In this document: one piece after another, positions 47,801 through 59,610 of the stretch
How positions within the stretch are numbered: position 1 is the first letter of the stretch
Layout: each line of letters begins with the position of its first letter
From: Phoenix dactylifera
Taxonomy: Eukaryota; Streptophyta; Magnoliopsida; Arecales; Arecaceae
Direction: 5' to 3'
Length of the DNA: 64,000 nucleotides
NCBI RefSeq assembly: GCF_009389715.1
Contig: NC_052399.1
Coordinates: 5,520,585-5,584,584 of the forward strand
Translations under genes and position numbers: made by a program
Notes under the pieces: generated by a model
The model's input: only the letters and a program-made list of their open reading frames with translations
What the model was told of the DNA's origin: nothing
Database searches by the model: none

Positions 47801-48859
47801 CTACAAAGATTTTATGGTCCATGTCATCTAACGAAAAAAAAAAAAAAATAATATTTAATTCTCATGCTTTCACACATCTAAGAACCTTGAAATTGGCTCG
47901 CTCAACTAACATCATATTCCTATACAGTATACAGGAAGCATTATCCACCATCTCTCCACGACGAGGTATGGCGACTAGAGAAGATAGGAAAGGATGGGGC
48001 ATTCCACAAGAAGCTATCAGCCAAGAATATTCGCACGGTCCAGGACTTCTTGAAGCTCTTGGTCATCGATTCTGATCAACTCCGCAAGGTAAAGCCATAA
48101 CTTTGTAGCCAAATATACCCAAGGAGAACGCTACTTAGATTTCCATATCATCTAATTTGCTCTTCTTTTCCCTGTGCATCAGATATTGGGGGTTAATATG
48201 TCAGACCGGACGTGGGAAGGAACGATTGGTCATGCAAGAACCTGCGACGTGGGTAAAAAGATTTACCTGTACCGTGGGCCCAATTGTTCCCTTCTCCTGA
48301 ACTCCATATGTGAAGTTACAGGAATTATGACCGATGATGGCATGACGTTCGCGCTGAATGATCTCAACAGATCTCAGAAAGTAAGCATTCAAATCATCAC
48401 AAATTCTTGCCCTCTGTTTGTTGGGTGATAAATTCCAATCATCTGTATGCTCGAATTGTTTCTCAGGCCGGTGTACAGCAGCTGGTCCGAGAGGCATATC
48501 AAAACTGGGATGGGCTCGCAGAGCTTGATGGGATGCCCAATGCCAGCGTTCCACTGCTTCAAGGTTGGTTACTAAACCATTAGTAAATTCAATTATCTTT
48601 GGTAAGGTTGTTCTAATATTTTCTTGAAGTCCTGGTGGTTCTGACACTGAATGCTGTTCTGATGGATGAAACAGGGTATCAAGGTGGGATGGAATCATTG
48701 CCTTGGTGTCCCCTGAGCCAAGAAAGCGTCGAATTCGAGTATGAAATGGGGGGTTTTGGTGAGGCTGGAGCTCCTCCAAACAATCTGCAAGTTGTATTCA
48801 CTAGTCCTGCCCAAAATCCAACATGCTTGACGCCTCCGATTCCGTGGAGTCGTGTGTAA
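44801..48859 (+). CDS. SARD1: CBP60-family transcription factor, SARD1-like, 8 exons, 449 aa
   Basis: Exons: 44801-44889, 45582-45657, 45969-46027, 46828-47312, 47928-48088, 48183-48380, 48467-48563 and 48675-48859. All introns are GT-AG and the joined frame is open. The family is plant-specific; the conserved central region binds DNA, and in Arabidopsis SARD1 and CBP60g activate ICS1 and other salicylate-immunity genes in the nucleus. Visible hallmarks are the basic N terminus with KRxxD/E and [88 protein letters not shown] and MSDRTWE. The DNNPL motif, the DGDFPS motif, and a length near that of Arabidopsis SARD1 (about 450 aa) rather than the longer CBP60a-f proteins favour SARD1; CBP60g remains possible. 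The exon 5 acceptor was chosen because it gives the family's GELY join. Two W-box motifs lie in the promoter. The calmodulin-binding state cannot be judged. Confidence 0.88.
46028..46827 (+). other. Intron 3 of the SARD1-like gene (800 bp)
   Basis: GT-AG intron between a 59-base exon and the large central exon. It is AT-rich with no gene or repeat of note; frames at 45969-46151 and 46606-46800 are exon read-through and chance respectively. Confidence 0.8.
47313..47927 (+). other. Intron 4 of the SARD1-like gene (615 bp)
   Basis: GT-AG intron. It has a short GGA microsatellite (about 47434-47453) and an A homopolymer near 47834-47848. No gene inside. Confidence 0.8.
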
Positions 48860-50292
48860 ACGTCGGGTTGACTGTTGGATCGAACGCTACGAAAAAAAAG
48901 GAAAAAGAGTCCGTTCTAGCAACCAAAAAAAAAAAAAAAAAGGCTACAAAGAGCCTGCCAGATAGTAGTAGTTTTGATGCACATTAAAAAGGGTATAAGA
49001 AGGTTGAAATTAGGATCCGGGTCAGCTGCCCTGATTGCTTGCATACAATAAGAGGAAGCTAAGCGAGCTAAGCAAGCAACAAGAGGCGCTTTTTCTTCTT
49101 ATTTCTTTCCTTTTCATTTCTTTTACTTGTCTTTTTTCTTTTTTGGGGGATTGTATTTGAAGTGTTTTTGTAAAGGTAGTATGGGGTGGATCGATGTCCT
49201 GTACAAAGTGTCGGAAAATGTCTGTTGCATTTGTGCTTCTCCCCCACTTGTTGTTGCATGAACGAAATTTGGATCATTAGAGTCATGTTCTCTGCCAATT
49301 TACGTTAATCGGCTATTTCCTTGTCTAAAGAATGTTTAACCTTTCCAGCGTTTAAATCATCTAATCCACTAATGCAATTATTGATTCGAAGTGTTATCAG
49401 CGAATCACACCGATCCATGGTGTTAGACACAATCTCAATAGAAATATCCACATAGCTGTAGCAGGTGACATACAAAGATCCAGAATTATTACAAATAGAA
49501 ATATCCAAATAGCCTCTTAGTTTGTCGTAGTGGTACTGAACCAAACTACATGGCAGCCAAGTAGGCCTTTGGTTGTCATATGCAAGAATTCCTAAAAGAA
49601 GTGTGTATGTTCTTACTCTCAGGCCAAGTTATTTAGAGCCACATGCTAGCATTGCTACGTAATATAAACATGGTATTCCTCTTTGCATGAAAGCAGTTAA
49701 AAAAGTAGTTTAAAGGCAATTTGATCAAGAGAAGTAGAAAATAATGGCAATGAGAACAAGATTGAACCCAAATCATTTTTATCCAACAAATGATGATTTC
49801 TTTCACCAACTCGACTAATTGTATGTCAATTGTACTCTTTTTTTTTCCTCAAAATTTTTGTATTATCAAAACATTTCTCCAAATTCCCTATCAGACGGAG
49901 GACCCACTTGTAGGCCAATCAGACAGCAGCACAGGAGCTTTCCGTGGTGTAGCCAGTTTGACGGTGGACAGCCGAGCGGACGCACCATTCTTAGATCCAG
50001 TTGGAACCCGGGCGGAGATGTTCGGATCAGGCTTGCCACAAACCAAATCCAAATCCACAATCCTAATAAAGGGTCAAATCCAGTCAACTTTTCGCACCCA
50101 CATTCCCACCCCCTTCCTCGCCGCCGAGGTGGATCCTGTCTTCCGGTCCCTTCGCCGCTCGTGGCGGTCCCTTCTCCTTCGTACGGTTCTATGGTTCCAA
50201 CCTCCGCTGCCCCTCTCGAATGACGTTTCTTCGATCGAAAGTCGCGAGCGAAAGGGATCTCGGCCGGGCTTTATGAGTCCGCGGCGGCGGAG
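48860..50292. other. Intergenic DNA: SARD1-like 3' region and hydrolase promoter/leader
   Basis: AT-rich to about 49880, then GC-rich up to the start codon at 50293. CCAAT occurs at 49915-49919, about 375 bases before the ATG. Frames at 49790-50365 and on the minus strand reflect this GC-rich leader and the first exon read out of frame. An upstream ATG at 50273 overlaps the main start and is entered separately. Confidence 0.5.
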
Positions 50293-50365
50293 ATGGGCGG
50301 AGTCACGTCGTCGATCGCCGCCAGGCTCGCCTTCTTTCCCCCCAACCCCCCATCCTACACCGTGA
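50273..50365 (+). other. Overlapping upstream ORF (31 codons with stop) on the ABHD17-like start
   Basis: An ATG in weak context (T at -3) lies 20 bases before the main ATG, in a different frame, and its frame stays open across the main start to a stop at 50363-50365. If the transcript starts upstream of it, some ribosomes would initiate here and miss the main ATG. Its peptide is Arg/Ser/Pro-rich and shows no family features. Confidence 0.35.
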
Positions 50366-53300
50366 CCGCCGATGAGCCCGGCGGCCGCCTCGCCATCCCC
50401 GAGCTCGCTTCCGCCCGTCGCAGCGGCGTCGACATCTTCCGCCTCCGAACAAAGCGCGGGAACGAGATCATCGCCGTCCACGTCAGTAACCCCCGGGCGA
50501 CCGCCACCCTGCTGTACTCCCACGGCAACGCCGCCGACGTCGGCCAGATGTTCGATCTCTTCGTCGAGCTCAGCGCCCGCCTCCGCGTCAATCTCATGGG
50601 GTCTGTCGTCCGTGCCCGAATGCTTCTTTTCGATGATTCTTCGTTTGGGATCTATTTTCTTTTATATTTGATGTTTGATATCTTTGATTTCTTGTTCGGA
50701 AGTTATTCGGTCTTGTTATGGTCAATCTTGGTAGAAAAATTCAGGCTTTGAGAAAATTTACTGAACGTACCCGGAATTACTACAAAAAAAAGTTATACAA
50801 CTTCAAAAAAAAAATATTTTTTTGAATGCTGTTTTAGCTATTCACAATATCGATGTCATTGCAAGTGGGGGGAATGTTTAATAGAGAATTCTGCGTAGGT
50901 GGTGTTAAGAGTTCACTGCTCCCGAGGAAATAAAGTAGTTGGTTTGAGTGAGAAACAGGACTTTTTTATTTGATGGATGATTGTAGGAAATTTCGCATCT
51001 ATTGGGGCAATTTTATTAGTCCCAGAGCAGAAGAATAGATACCTGGAGCTGGTTGATTACCCTCTAAAATTTGCTTATTTTCCATTCAGTCCTGCAAACC
51101 AAATGTGCCTGCTGCATTCATTCACAATAGTTCCTTCACTATCTTAAATAAATATCTATTTGGGGGTTCAAAGATTGTTGTGAAGAGATTAGATTTCGCA
51201 GTGTTCCACACTTCCTCATAAGAGTCCGGGATACTCTCTGTTTCCTAATATTACTTATATCAAGTTGTTAATTCATGCCTCATTGGAACAAAAGTCAGCA
51301 ACTTGTATTATGACAAAATGAATAGCACATGATGATAATAGTGGTTGAGATGGAGGAGATATGGGTGATTTCATCAAAGAAATTTTAGGCAGGTATTAGC
51401 TACTCATGAATATTTGTTAAACTGGCCTTAGATACTAAATGAAGACAAAACTCATTGTTAGTTAATAGTGAGGGAAATCATGTATGCAATGGATGCCCTT
51501 CTATAACAGCCTTCTTTTTTTCCTTTTATCTTGCATTCGATGGACTATAAGAAGTAAGGGTCATGAATTTTCAGAAGTTTGATACCCAAAACTGGAAACA
51601 TCATTAAACATAATGACCAAACAAGGCCTTCATTTTCCTTTCTTTGTTTATTGTATTTTGCAAAGTGGATCATCTGTGACTAAGAAATGAAACAATGGAA
51701 CAACTAAAAGATTTTTGCATTTCATGCTACTCAAGAAAAACATAAATTAATAGATAAAAAATTGAAATTTAAGTATGTTAACTTCATGAAAATATCTTTA
51801 CAGGAAACTGCCTTTTGTGAGAACCTTCCTAAGAGATGGCTGATGCTTCTGCTCTATCAAACCTGATCGGACCTTCAGGTTTCTTGGAATAAAATAATAA
51901 ATGAACTTCCTGAAAGACTTCCTACCCGATTTATTTGAATTGGATTCTTCATTCAAATTTAAACCCTGGGACTATCAGCTGGGATCTTGTATGGTGAACT
52001 TGAGAATGCATAGATGATAGAGATTTTGCATGCTTTGGATGGATGCCACTCTTTTCGTAATTGAAGTGTGAACAACCGATATGTTTTCTCAACAAGAATG
52101 CTTCGCAGAGGACCATAATTCAGAATAGCTACTTGCTACTGGTAGATGGGAAGGTATTCTGCTGTATTAAGAAAGCTAATAGTTGTTAGAAGGTGGGGGA
52201 GAGGCCTTATGTTACCCCCTTGAGCTTGTATTATTTTTTATGACCCCTCTCCTTCCTTTTCTGGGAGATGTGTTTGTTCTGTTGTTTTCTTTAATTTTCT
52301 TAGCAAAATCTGGTGGGTCTTTCCTTTCCCCTAAAAAAAAGTGTGAAATTTCATATTTTATATGACAACCTCTCTTTTTTGGTCCCTTGATTGATGGTGT
52401 CTTATGGCCTCTACAGCATATTGTGGCACTTTTGAGCTCTAATAGATGTCTATATGCTGACCCAAAATATAATTCTCAGTCCTGCTTGCTTGAAACTTCT
52501 GAAAAAGTAAAACGTTCACATTCCAGCGTCCAATATTCAATAACATTCTTCTATGCTCCTAACAAATATTCTGTCATTTATCCTTTTCCAGTGTCCCATC
52601 ATACATTATCAATCAAATTTCCAGAGATGTGACTCAAAAAAAGAAATAAAAACAACATGGTAAGTAGATTGCTACTGTAATAAAAAATATAAATTGTGTA
52701 CTGCTACATTTGTAGTAGGGGAAATGGAAATGAGTCCCCAATCAAAATTAATAGGAAAAATAGGCTTGATTTCTTTCTATTAGATCTATTAGATGAACAA
52801 CAGAAGATAGATTAATAGATATCTAATAGAATTAAAGTCAGGTAGTTGCAGTGAATTTCTTCTGAGGTGATGTCATCAATGCATCTTTACAATTTAAAGG
52901 GAAATTTTGTATGACGCTAGTAAGGCTTTCCATGTTTTAAGGAAGAGAATGTTGTGCCAAAAGGTGGATCTAAGCACTTAACGTGAATATGAATTAGATG
53001 AGGATGTTAATATGTATAACTGACAAGGATAGGTTGAAGGATCAGTACGCTAAAGGAAGCATAAGAGTTTTACCATTTCAATCAAAGTGATGGACTATTG
53101 TCTGGAATGGCATTAGGTAAATTTTCCTTTCCATTATGAATAACGATTGCATTCATAACAAAAACCTAAGGAGGTCTTGAGAAGAGGTGCTTGAAAGGGG
53201 AGGAGAGACCTACTGTAATATTTATCGAAATTCAGAAGAAAGATTTGAAAAGGCTTGTAATGGCATTAGGCGTAGCCTTAATAACATATGTTGGCAAAGA

Positions 53301-54655
53301 AGAATTCTTTCTGATGGACTCCATCCGATTCAAACAATGTTTTATTGTTAAGGAGTTTGGTTGCTAACGTAAGTTCACTGGGGTCAAAATTATCTTTAGC
53401 TAGTATTGTACTGAAGTATAAGTGCTCGTGATGAAATTCTGTTGTGAGATGCAGATGCTCTATCAAACCGCCTCCAAGTAATTGACTCCTTTTTTGAAAA
53501 AAGAAACTACTGAAAAATGGTTCTCATTGGTCAAAAGCACTAATACAAGAAACATAATACAAGGTCTGGATAGCTTTCCAGACAGCAGTTTGGCGCAATG
53601 AGGCAAACTGGCTTAAAATGTATAAGGGCTATTATGATCCCTTAACATGTGAATTAATGTGAAGGGAGAGATTTATGCTGAACTGTGGATGGTTATATAA
53701 AATTTAATTTATCATCGTGGATGTTTATATAAAGTTTAATTTATCATTTAAACAGTAGGTTGCTTGATTTTCTTTGCTGAAGACTGAAGTTGAAATCCTG
53801 ATTTTTTCTCCATGTGATGGACTCGAGAACCGGTTTTCCACTTTACCTCATTGCCTTTTCATTGCCTATTTGTCAATCCATCATTTCCAATCCTTGCCCC
53901 ATATGAGGATTCGCATTTTATATACCTGTTAATGTACAACATACTTTTGGCACTAACTGCTTTGTTATTTTGGTACCATTATTGAAAGAGGTTATGAATA
54001 AAACCATTTTGGAGTTTCATTTATATTTTTGCTCATTATGCTCATTGTTGGAGCTTCTGGGTTAAAATTAACTCTTCCCAGTATAAATGAGTCGCAGTTT
54101 TCATTATGCATGATTTTAAGATAAAGCTAGTGCAGGACTGTATATTTAGCATTAAAAAGCACTATGACCATTGGGTTAAATCTTTATGCTTACCTTTAAT
54201 TGACTATAGATAGCCTTTGTTCATGAGTCCATGTAAAGGGATCACATACCATTTGCTTGTATCTTTTTGTGTATGTAACTACATGGTATATGCCTTGATT
54301 ATCTCAATAAATTTGGGCTTTTCCCTTTTTACTTAATTACAAAATTATCTTTACATGGTTTATAATGCCCTCATGCCTGTAGCTGTTATATTGCTGTAAT
54401 GGGTGCCAATCATAGATCAAAAATAATATAGAAAGCTACCCTCATTACCTGTATCAGTATTCCTCTAATACCTCTTTAATGATTTCAGTCAACTGAATCT
54501 CTGTACCACTATTTATTTAGTTGGTTACTTGTCTTAAAGCTTACCGCTCATCACCAGTGTTCCATTGCATCTGATTATGTAAATGTGGTAGGAAGCGAAT
54601 GCTTATGCAAAGTTACCATTCTTTGTGCCATTCACTGTGCATTATAGTTTATTGT

Positions 54656-54702
<47 letters not shown>

Positions 54703-55331
54703 TTGCTTTTATAATTTATTCACTAAAAACTCGCAATTAATTAGAACTTGAGTTATTCTCACTTATTTTGCTCTATAATTTTTTTCATTGACTTCTTGAT
54801 TATGCATGTTACAGGTATGATTACTCTGGTTATGGGCAATCTACAGGGAAGGTTGGATACTGTTGGTTATTTTGGTTAAAATTTACATGCTATTTGGGTC
54901 ATATAAAGAATACATTATTACTGCTATTGCTTTGACAATTTCTTTTGATATGACACTGTTCATTTGTTCATGAAACAGCCCACCGAGTATAATACGTATG
55001 CGGACATAGAGGCAGCATATGATTGCCTCAGGGAACAATATGGAGTAGCAGATGAGGATCTAATTCTCTATGGTCAGTCTGTCGGTAGTGGTCCTACCCT
55101 TGATCTGGCGTCCCGTCTTCCAGACCTGAGAGCTGTGGTTCTACATAGTCCTATCCTTTCTGGACTAAGGGTGCTCTATCCAGTGAAAAGAACATTTTGG
55201 TTTGACATTTACAAGGTAAGAATTCAAACAATTCGTCATCTCATCCTCATTTAATATTGTGAATAACTTCTTCCCTTCTGCAGAATATTGACAAAATTGG
55301 TCATGTGAATTGCCCAGTCTTAGTCATTCAT
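50293..55331 (+). CDS. ABHD17-like alpha/beta hydrolase, first 4 exons only (210 aa), 3' part not in window
   Basis: Exons 50293-50600, 54815-54851, 54979-55215 and 55284-55331 join in frame through GT-AG introns. The N terminus MGGVTSS fits the N-myristoylation pattern (Gly2, Ser6) and leads to the FFPPNPPSY motif typical of plant ABHD17-like proteins. The hydrolase fold follows: [14 protein letters not shown] (oxyanion region), [17 protein letters not shown], and the nucleophile elbow GQSVGSG with Ser at about residue 149, then [12 protein letters not shown]. Animal ABHD17 proteins are depalmitoylases, and plant relatives are thought to remove palmitate from membrane proteins; that role is inferred. 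The exons carrying the acid and histidine of the triad should follow VLVIH but are not found before the retroelement at 57194. Either the gene resumes beyond the window or it has been cut off. The start context is good (G at -3, G at +4). Confidence 0.88.
50601..54814 (+). other. Intron 1 of the ABHD17-like gene (4,214 bp)
   Basis: GT-AG intron, AT-rich, ending with a compound CT/CA microsatellite (54666-54702). A near-exact short duplication around 53690-53750 (tggatg-ttatataaa-tttaatttatcat, twice) is present. No nested gene or complete transposon is supported. Confidence 0.8.
54666..54702. repeat. Compound (CT)n(CA)n microsatellite
   Basis: About eight CT units followed directly by about eleven CA units, roughly 110 bases upstream of exon 2 of the ABHD17-like gene. 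Confidence 0.95.
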
Positions 55332-57193
55332 GTAAGCATTCTATATCCGTATTCCTTCAATTTCTCTTTTGTCTATCTTTAGTTTATTATGCAAACTTTC
55401 ACTTATGTGGGGGTATATGTTTATGTTCTTGTGCATGTATGTTTATTAATACTAGTAAGGTTTAGAATTGTTGAGTCGTGTTTCATGTTCTTATTTCCTA
55501 TCCTTGGAAATCAAGGAGTAATGGAGTATATAAATTATAATGGAGTAGTAGAGTGTATAAATTTGCCTTGAGCCGTCTATTCAAGCAATTGATGCAATAA
55601 TCTAATACTTCTGGAGATTCAATCCCCTTGAACTGTTTATATCTTCCCCTCATCTCTGTCTTGCTTCCCTTGTTTTGTTCTAATTGCTGTTGATAATGAA
55701 TCTGGGTCTTATCATGCTGGTAACAAAATGGTTTTTTCGTGCATTGCTTTTACATGTACTCAAAAGCAAATGCTTGGCATTTTAGATCAAGAGCCATACT
55801 GCATGGCTTGGTAAATCAATAAAAAACCAAGGAGTCACAACTTGAGGCTAGCTTTGAAACAAGTCTAGAAGCACAATTTCATTAAAAAATAAATTGCATT
55901 ACTCAAGATCTCCCTTATGGAAACCTGCAGGTGACAGTTGCTCAAGTTTTCAAGGAACTCTGTTATGATACCATGACCTGTCTTTTGGATAACTATTGCT
56001 AAAGCTGGTAATCATCAAAGAATTGCTTGCTTGAAACCTTTTACAGGGAGGGTGCTATTGGTAGAGCCTTAGTGGACTATACAGCAATTAAGATGTTGGT
56101 CTCATTGCATGGAGGTGAAGTTTCCTTGTGAGAAGTAGGTGATGCAATTGGATCGATTTTCTAAGTAATCTTCCTTTTCTTTTCTAAAGCTTCAATTGTA
56201 TAGGAGAAATATTGATCACTGAAGTGGTTTCCACTAACGTCAAGGGTGATGTCATCAGGTGTTATGATTGCTTTAAGTCATAACTTGGGCTTGGGAACCC
56301 ACATTTGAGGGTTTTTGCTGAAGATTTCCTAGTGCACCTTTTAAAGTGTGAGAATGTTGACGGTGGTGTACAAAATCTATTAATTATTTTGGATTGTTGT
56401 TCATACAAGGGGCAAATGATGAGCAATTTGAAGCATTGCAATAAAGCTCATTCGAACAAACAACTAGCAATATCCTATTAGATGGCTTATATGATAGCTT
56501 GAGGGGAAAATGGGGAAAGGCAGGAATTGCAGTTAAAAGTTGCAAAAAGAATGATGTTGCAAACGAGAAATACAATTTGTCTATTGAGCCTTTGTCAAAG
56601 TGAGACGGATGTGATCAAGTTAATCATCATATATTGCAAAGAGAAATTTTGCCAAATCATGTTTGTTTCAGAGGAGGATTTGGGGGGGCGGGGGGGCGGG
56701 GGGTGCGGGAGTTAGAAACTTTATTTTAAACTAGGACTAAGTTGGTCTTATTTACGTCCTCTAAGATTAGGATAAGTTGTTGGGGTCTTAGTTCCTCAAT
56801 ATGGGCTTTAGTATAGTTTTGTGAGGAGTCAACTCCTTGGAGGATTTATTATCTTGTATTTTCTATTTTTACTTCTTTCCTCTCTGCTAAGAGCAGGAGT
56901 TACTGAGTTATATTTCCTATTTTTGTTTTCTTATTCTTTTTAGTGTTAGGGAGTCTATGAAGTATGATGTCTATGGGCCATTTTTTCAGTTGATTGAGGT
57001 AATATACAAATTCTTGGAGACCTTCTCTCTCTTTCGCCCTCTCCTTTCTTCTGTTTGCATTTGTAGAGAACTCGAGTCCTACAAGAAGAAATGCAAAAGT
57101 ACAGTCAGGAGAGCCTATTTTGGAAAAGAATAAGAATGAGGTGAATGTTCCTTAGCTTGCTAGAGTAAAGACGGGAGCCTAAACAGATTGGTA
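55332..57193 (+). other. Start of intron 4 of the ABHD17-like gene, up to the retroelement
   Basis: AT-rich sequence with a consensus GTAAGC donor. No block encoding the expected next exon (family GT/SDEVVD and GGNHCDL motifs) was found here. It contains a G-rich run at 56682-56709. The 62-63 codon frames are chance. Confidence 0.6.
56682..56709 (+). other. G-rich run with quadruplex potential
   Basis: Four or more runs of three to seven G separated by single C or TGC fit the G-quadruplex pattern on the + strand. It lies in the presumed intron of the hydrolase gene about 485 bases upstream of the LTR and could equally be a simple repeat. Confidence 0.6.
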
Positions 57194-57928
57194 TTGTAAA
57201 GACCAGAAATTGGGCCCGTTCTTGGGCCCAATGAACTGAAGTCGGCAATGGATGCCGACTTCAGTCTATTCATCGTGGTCTTCCCACGATGAACCCGCCG
57301 GCCGAACGGCCAGCGGGATCTCCGCACACCACCCCCCACCTCTTCCCTCTTCCCTCTTCCCCTCTTCCCTCTCCCTCTCTATCTCTCTCTCTCCCTCTCT
57401 TTCTCTCTTCCCTGAGAGCCCACCCCTCAAAAAAAAAAATTGGGTTTTTTTCCCTTCCTTCATCTTCTTCCCCTTCCTTGAGAGCAGCTGCCGCTGCCGT
57501 CACCGGAGCCCCGTCACCGCCGGAGCCGCCATCGCCGTCGGGAAGCCTCACGTCGACGACCGGAGGTGAGAAAGATCGGATTTAAAGGGGAAGAAATGAG
57601 GGTTGTTAGTGGGTTTTCCTTCCTCTGTTTCGGGGAAGTTTTTTTTTGTGAAATCCGGTCGGCCGACGGTGGCCGGCCGGGGTCAATCCGGCCGAAACGG
57701 GTTCGGCCGGAGATGGGCGAACGGGGGGCCGGGCTTCCCAGCCCCGAGCTCCCTCTCTTCCTTCCTTTTCTTCCTCTCTCTCTCTCCTTCTTCTCTTCTT
57801 CTTCCCTTCCGTCGCCTGTGACCGTGGGGTGACCGACGGCGGCTGGCCGAGCGCCGCCGCCGAGGGCCACGGTCGGCCGCCGAGGGCCGACCGAAACCAC
57901 CAGCCACCCCCCCCTCCCTTCTTCCTTT

Positions 57929-58010
57929 CCTCTTCTTCTTCTTCTTCTTCTTCTTCTTCTTCTTCTTCCTTCTTCTTCTTCTCTTTCTTCTTCTTCTTCT
58001 TCTTCTTCTT
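57929..58010. repeat. (CTT)n microsatellite inside the LTR
   Basis: About 25 CTT/TTC units with small interruptions. It yields poly-Ser/Phe frames on the + strand and poly-Glu/Arg frames on the minus strand. Confidence 0.93.
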
Positions 58011-58925
58011 TATTCGGCCTGGGTTTTTCCTTGCTTTGAGATCCGTGCCTCACTTGTGAACCAGACCTTGAACCGGGTTTAAATTGTGAACCGGTTCCAC
58101 CTACTCCGTGAATTGGGTTTGATCTGGGTTTGAGTGAATGGGTTTTGATTAGGGTCTAAATCTGAGTCAGGAATTTGGGTTAGCCTGATGTGAGGATAAT
58201 CTGGTTCATTAAGATTTGATCTGATCTGGTCTGATCAGATCTGGTTTGGGCTAGGGAACTGTTCTTGGGCTGAGTTGGGCCTGATTGGATCTGTGGGCTG
58301 GGTTGGTTTGGGCCCGAAATCTGATTTGGACCTGATACCTGGTTTGGTTCAATTGGGCCTAATCGTTTTGGGCCACAATTGACTTGGGTCTAAAGGATTC
58401 TGATTTTAGGGTATATGTTTGATCTTGGGGGCCCATTCTTGGATTTATGAACTTAGGAGTTTAAGGGGTTGAAATTAGTTTAAATTATGTTTCTTAATTA
58501 ATTAAATAATTAATATTTATGTTTAATCAGGGGTTCGTGATATCTGTGGCAGGGATCTTTTAAGCGAACCCAGGTAGGTGACTTATTGCTTTTTAAATCG
58601 AATTATAACATGTATCTTGCATATCTTGATGTTATGATTTATTCTTGGCATTATGTGTTAGAATTAGAATTAAATATTTATTTTTTTTATAAACTGTTAT
58701 GTGACTTATTATTGGGAGCATGTTCATGACTTTGATTTGGAAATTCACGATGTGGAAAATTTATTTATTGATTTTTAAAGACCGCGTGACTATAGTCTAG
58801 ACCCCGCCAATGGGATGATACGTTGGCCCTGTCGACTTGTACTGAGGAACTGGTTCCGACACCGTGACCACCGGTGATAGAATAGTGGCGGCACAGGGGT
58901 GCGTTTTGCTCTGCGGAGCGGCTCA

Positions 58926-59029
58926 GTGGAGCGTGAGATTGGCACCAGGGGGTGCGGCACAGTGGTGCGTTGGCTCTGTGGAGCGTGAGATTGGCACCAG
59001 GGGGTGCGGCACAGTGGTGCGTTGGCTCA
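58926..59029. repeat. 52-bp tandem duplication inside the LTR
   Basis: Two successive 52-base units beginning gtggagcgtgagattggcac (58926 and 58978) differ at one or two bases. The LTR copy at the left end of the window has only one unit, so this is a recent duplication or a loss in the other copy. Confidence 0.9.
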
Positions 59030-59525
59030 GTGGAGCGGCTCTTCGGAGAGTTGTATTGGCACTTCGGTGTAACCATGCCACTGGGTGATGTGGCCGTAGT
59101 CATGCGGTTGAGATATTTTGAGTCTCGGATCGGGTTTACAGATTATTGTGTGGATTTTTGGATTTATGAGTTTAGCTGCTTTTATATGCATTATGACATG
59201 TTATATGATGACTTTATTGCATGATGTCGCCTACTGAGCTGTTAGCTCACTCCTATTATTTACATTTTTTTTTTCAGGTGATGACATGTGATTATAGGGA
59301 TTATGGGACGGAGTGATCATGATGTATTTAGCTAGTAGACATTGACTTTCCTTTTGACATGTGTATATATTTATGGACATTTGATATGGAAACTGGAATT
59401 TATCTTTGTTTAGCTATTGATGGTTGATCTGATTTATCTGCCTTGCGCGCCTGCGGGGTCCGCCCTGCAGGTGCGCGGCGTTTGCTCGCGCCCCGGGCCC
59501 CGGGTTCGGGGCGTGACAGATTTAT

Positions 59526-59537
59526 TGGTATCAGAGC
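59526..59537 (+). promoter_or_regulatory. Primer binding site, initiator tRNA-Met type
   Basis: TGGTATCAGAGC starts seven bases after the LTR end. This is the complement of the 3' end of plant initiator methionyl tRNA, the usual primer for minus-strand synthesis in plant Ty3/gypsy elements. Confidence 0.93.
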
Positions 59538-59610
59538 ATAGGTTAAAGATCACTAGGGACATTAAAACAAAATCATAATAAATATAATAATAAATAATAA
59601 TAAAAAAAAA

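Larger units (their letters stand above)
57194..59518 (+). repeat. 5' LTR of the Ty3/gypsy element (2,325 bp)
   Basis: Starts TGTAAAGACC and ends GGGGCGTGACA. Near its start are two perfect hairpins (57208-57231 and 57237-57262), the first formed by two TGGGCC motifs. A C/T-rich segment with a CTT microsatellite (about 57929-58010) is responsible for several long spurious frames on both strands. The 3' third (58761-59518) matches 1-695. A 52-bp unit is tandemly duplicated at 58926-59029. The start is set by the TG dinucleotide and the plant LTR-like sequence, not by comparison with a 3' LTR. Confidence 0.85.

Noticed and set aside
57252..58059. Several long frames in the LTR
   Set aside because: They come from CT/CTT simple repeats inside an LTR and have no domain.
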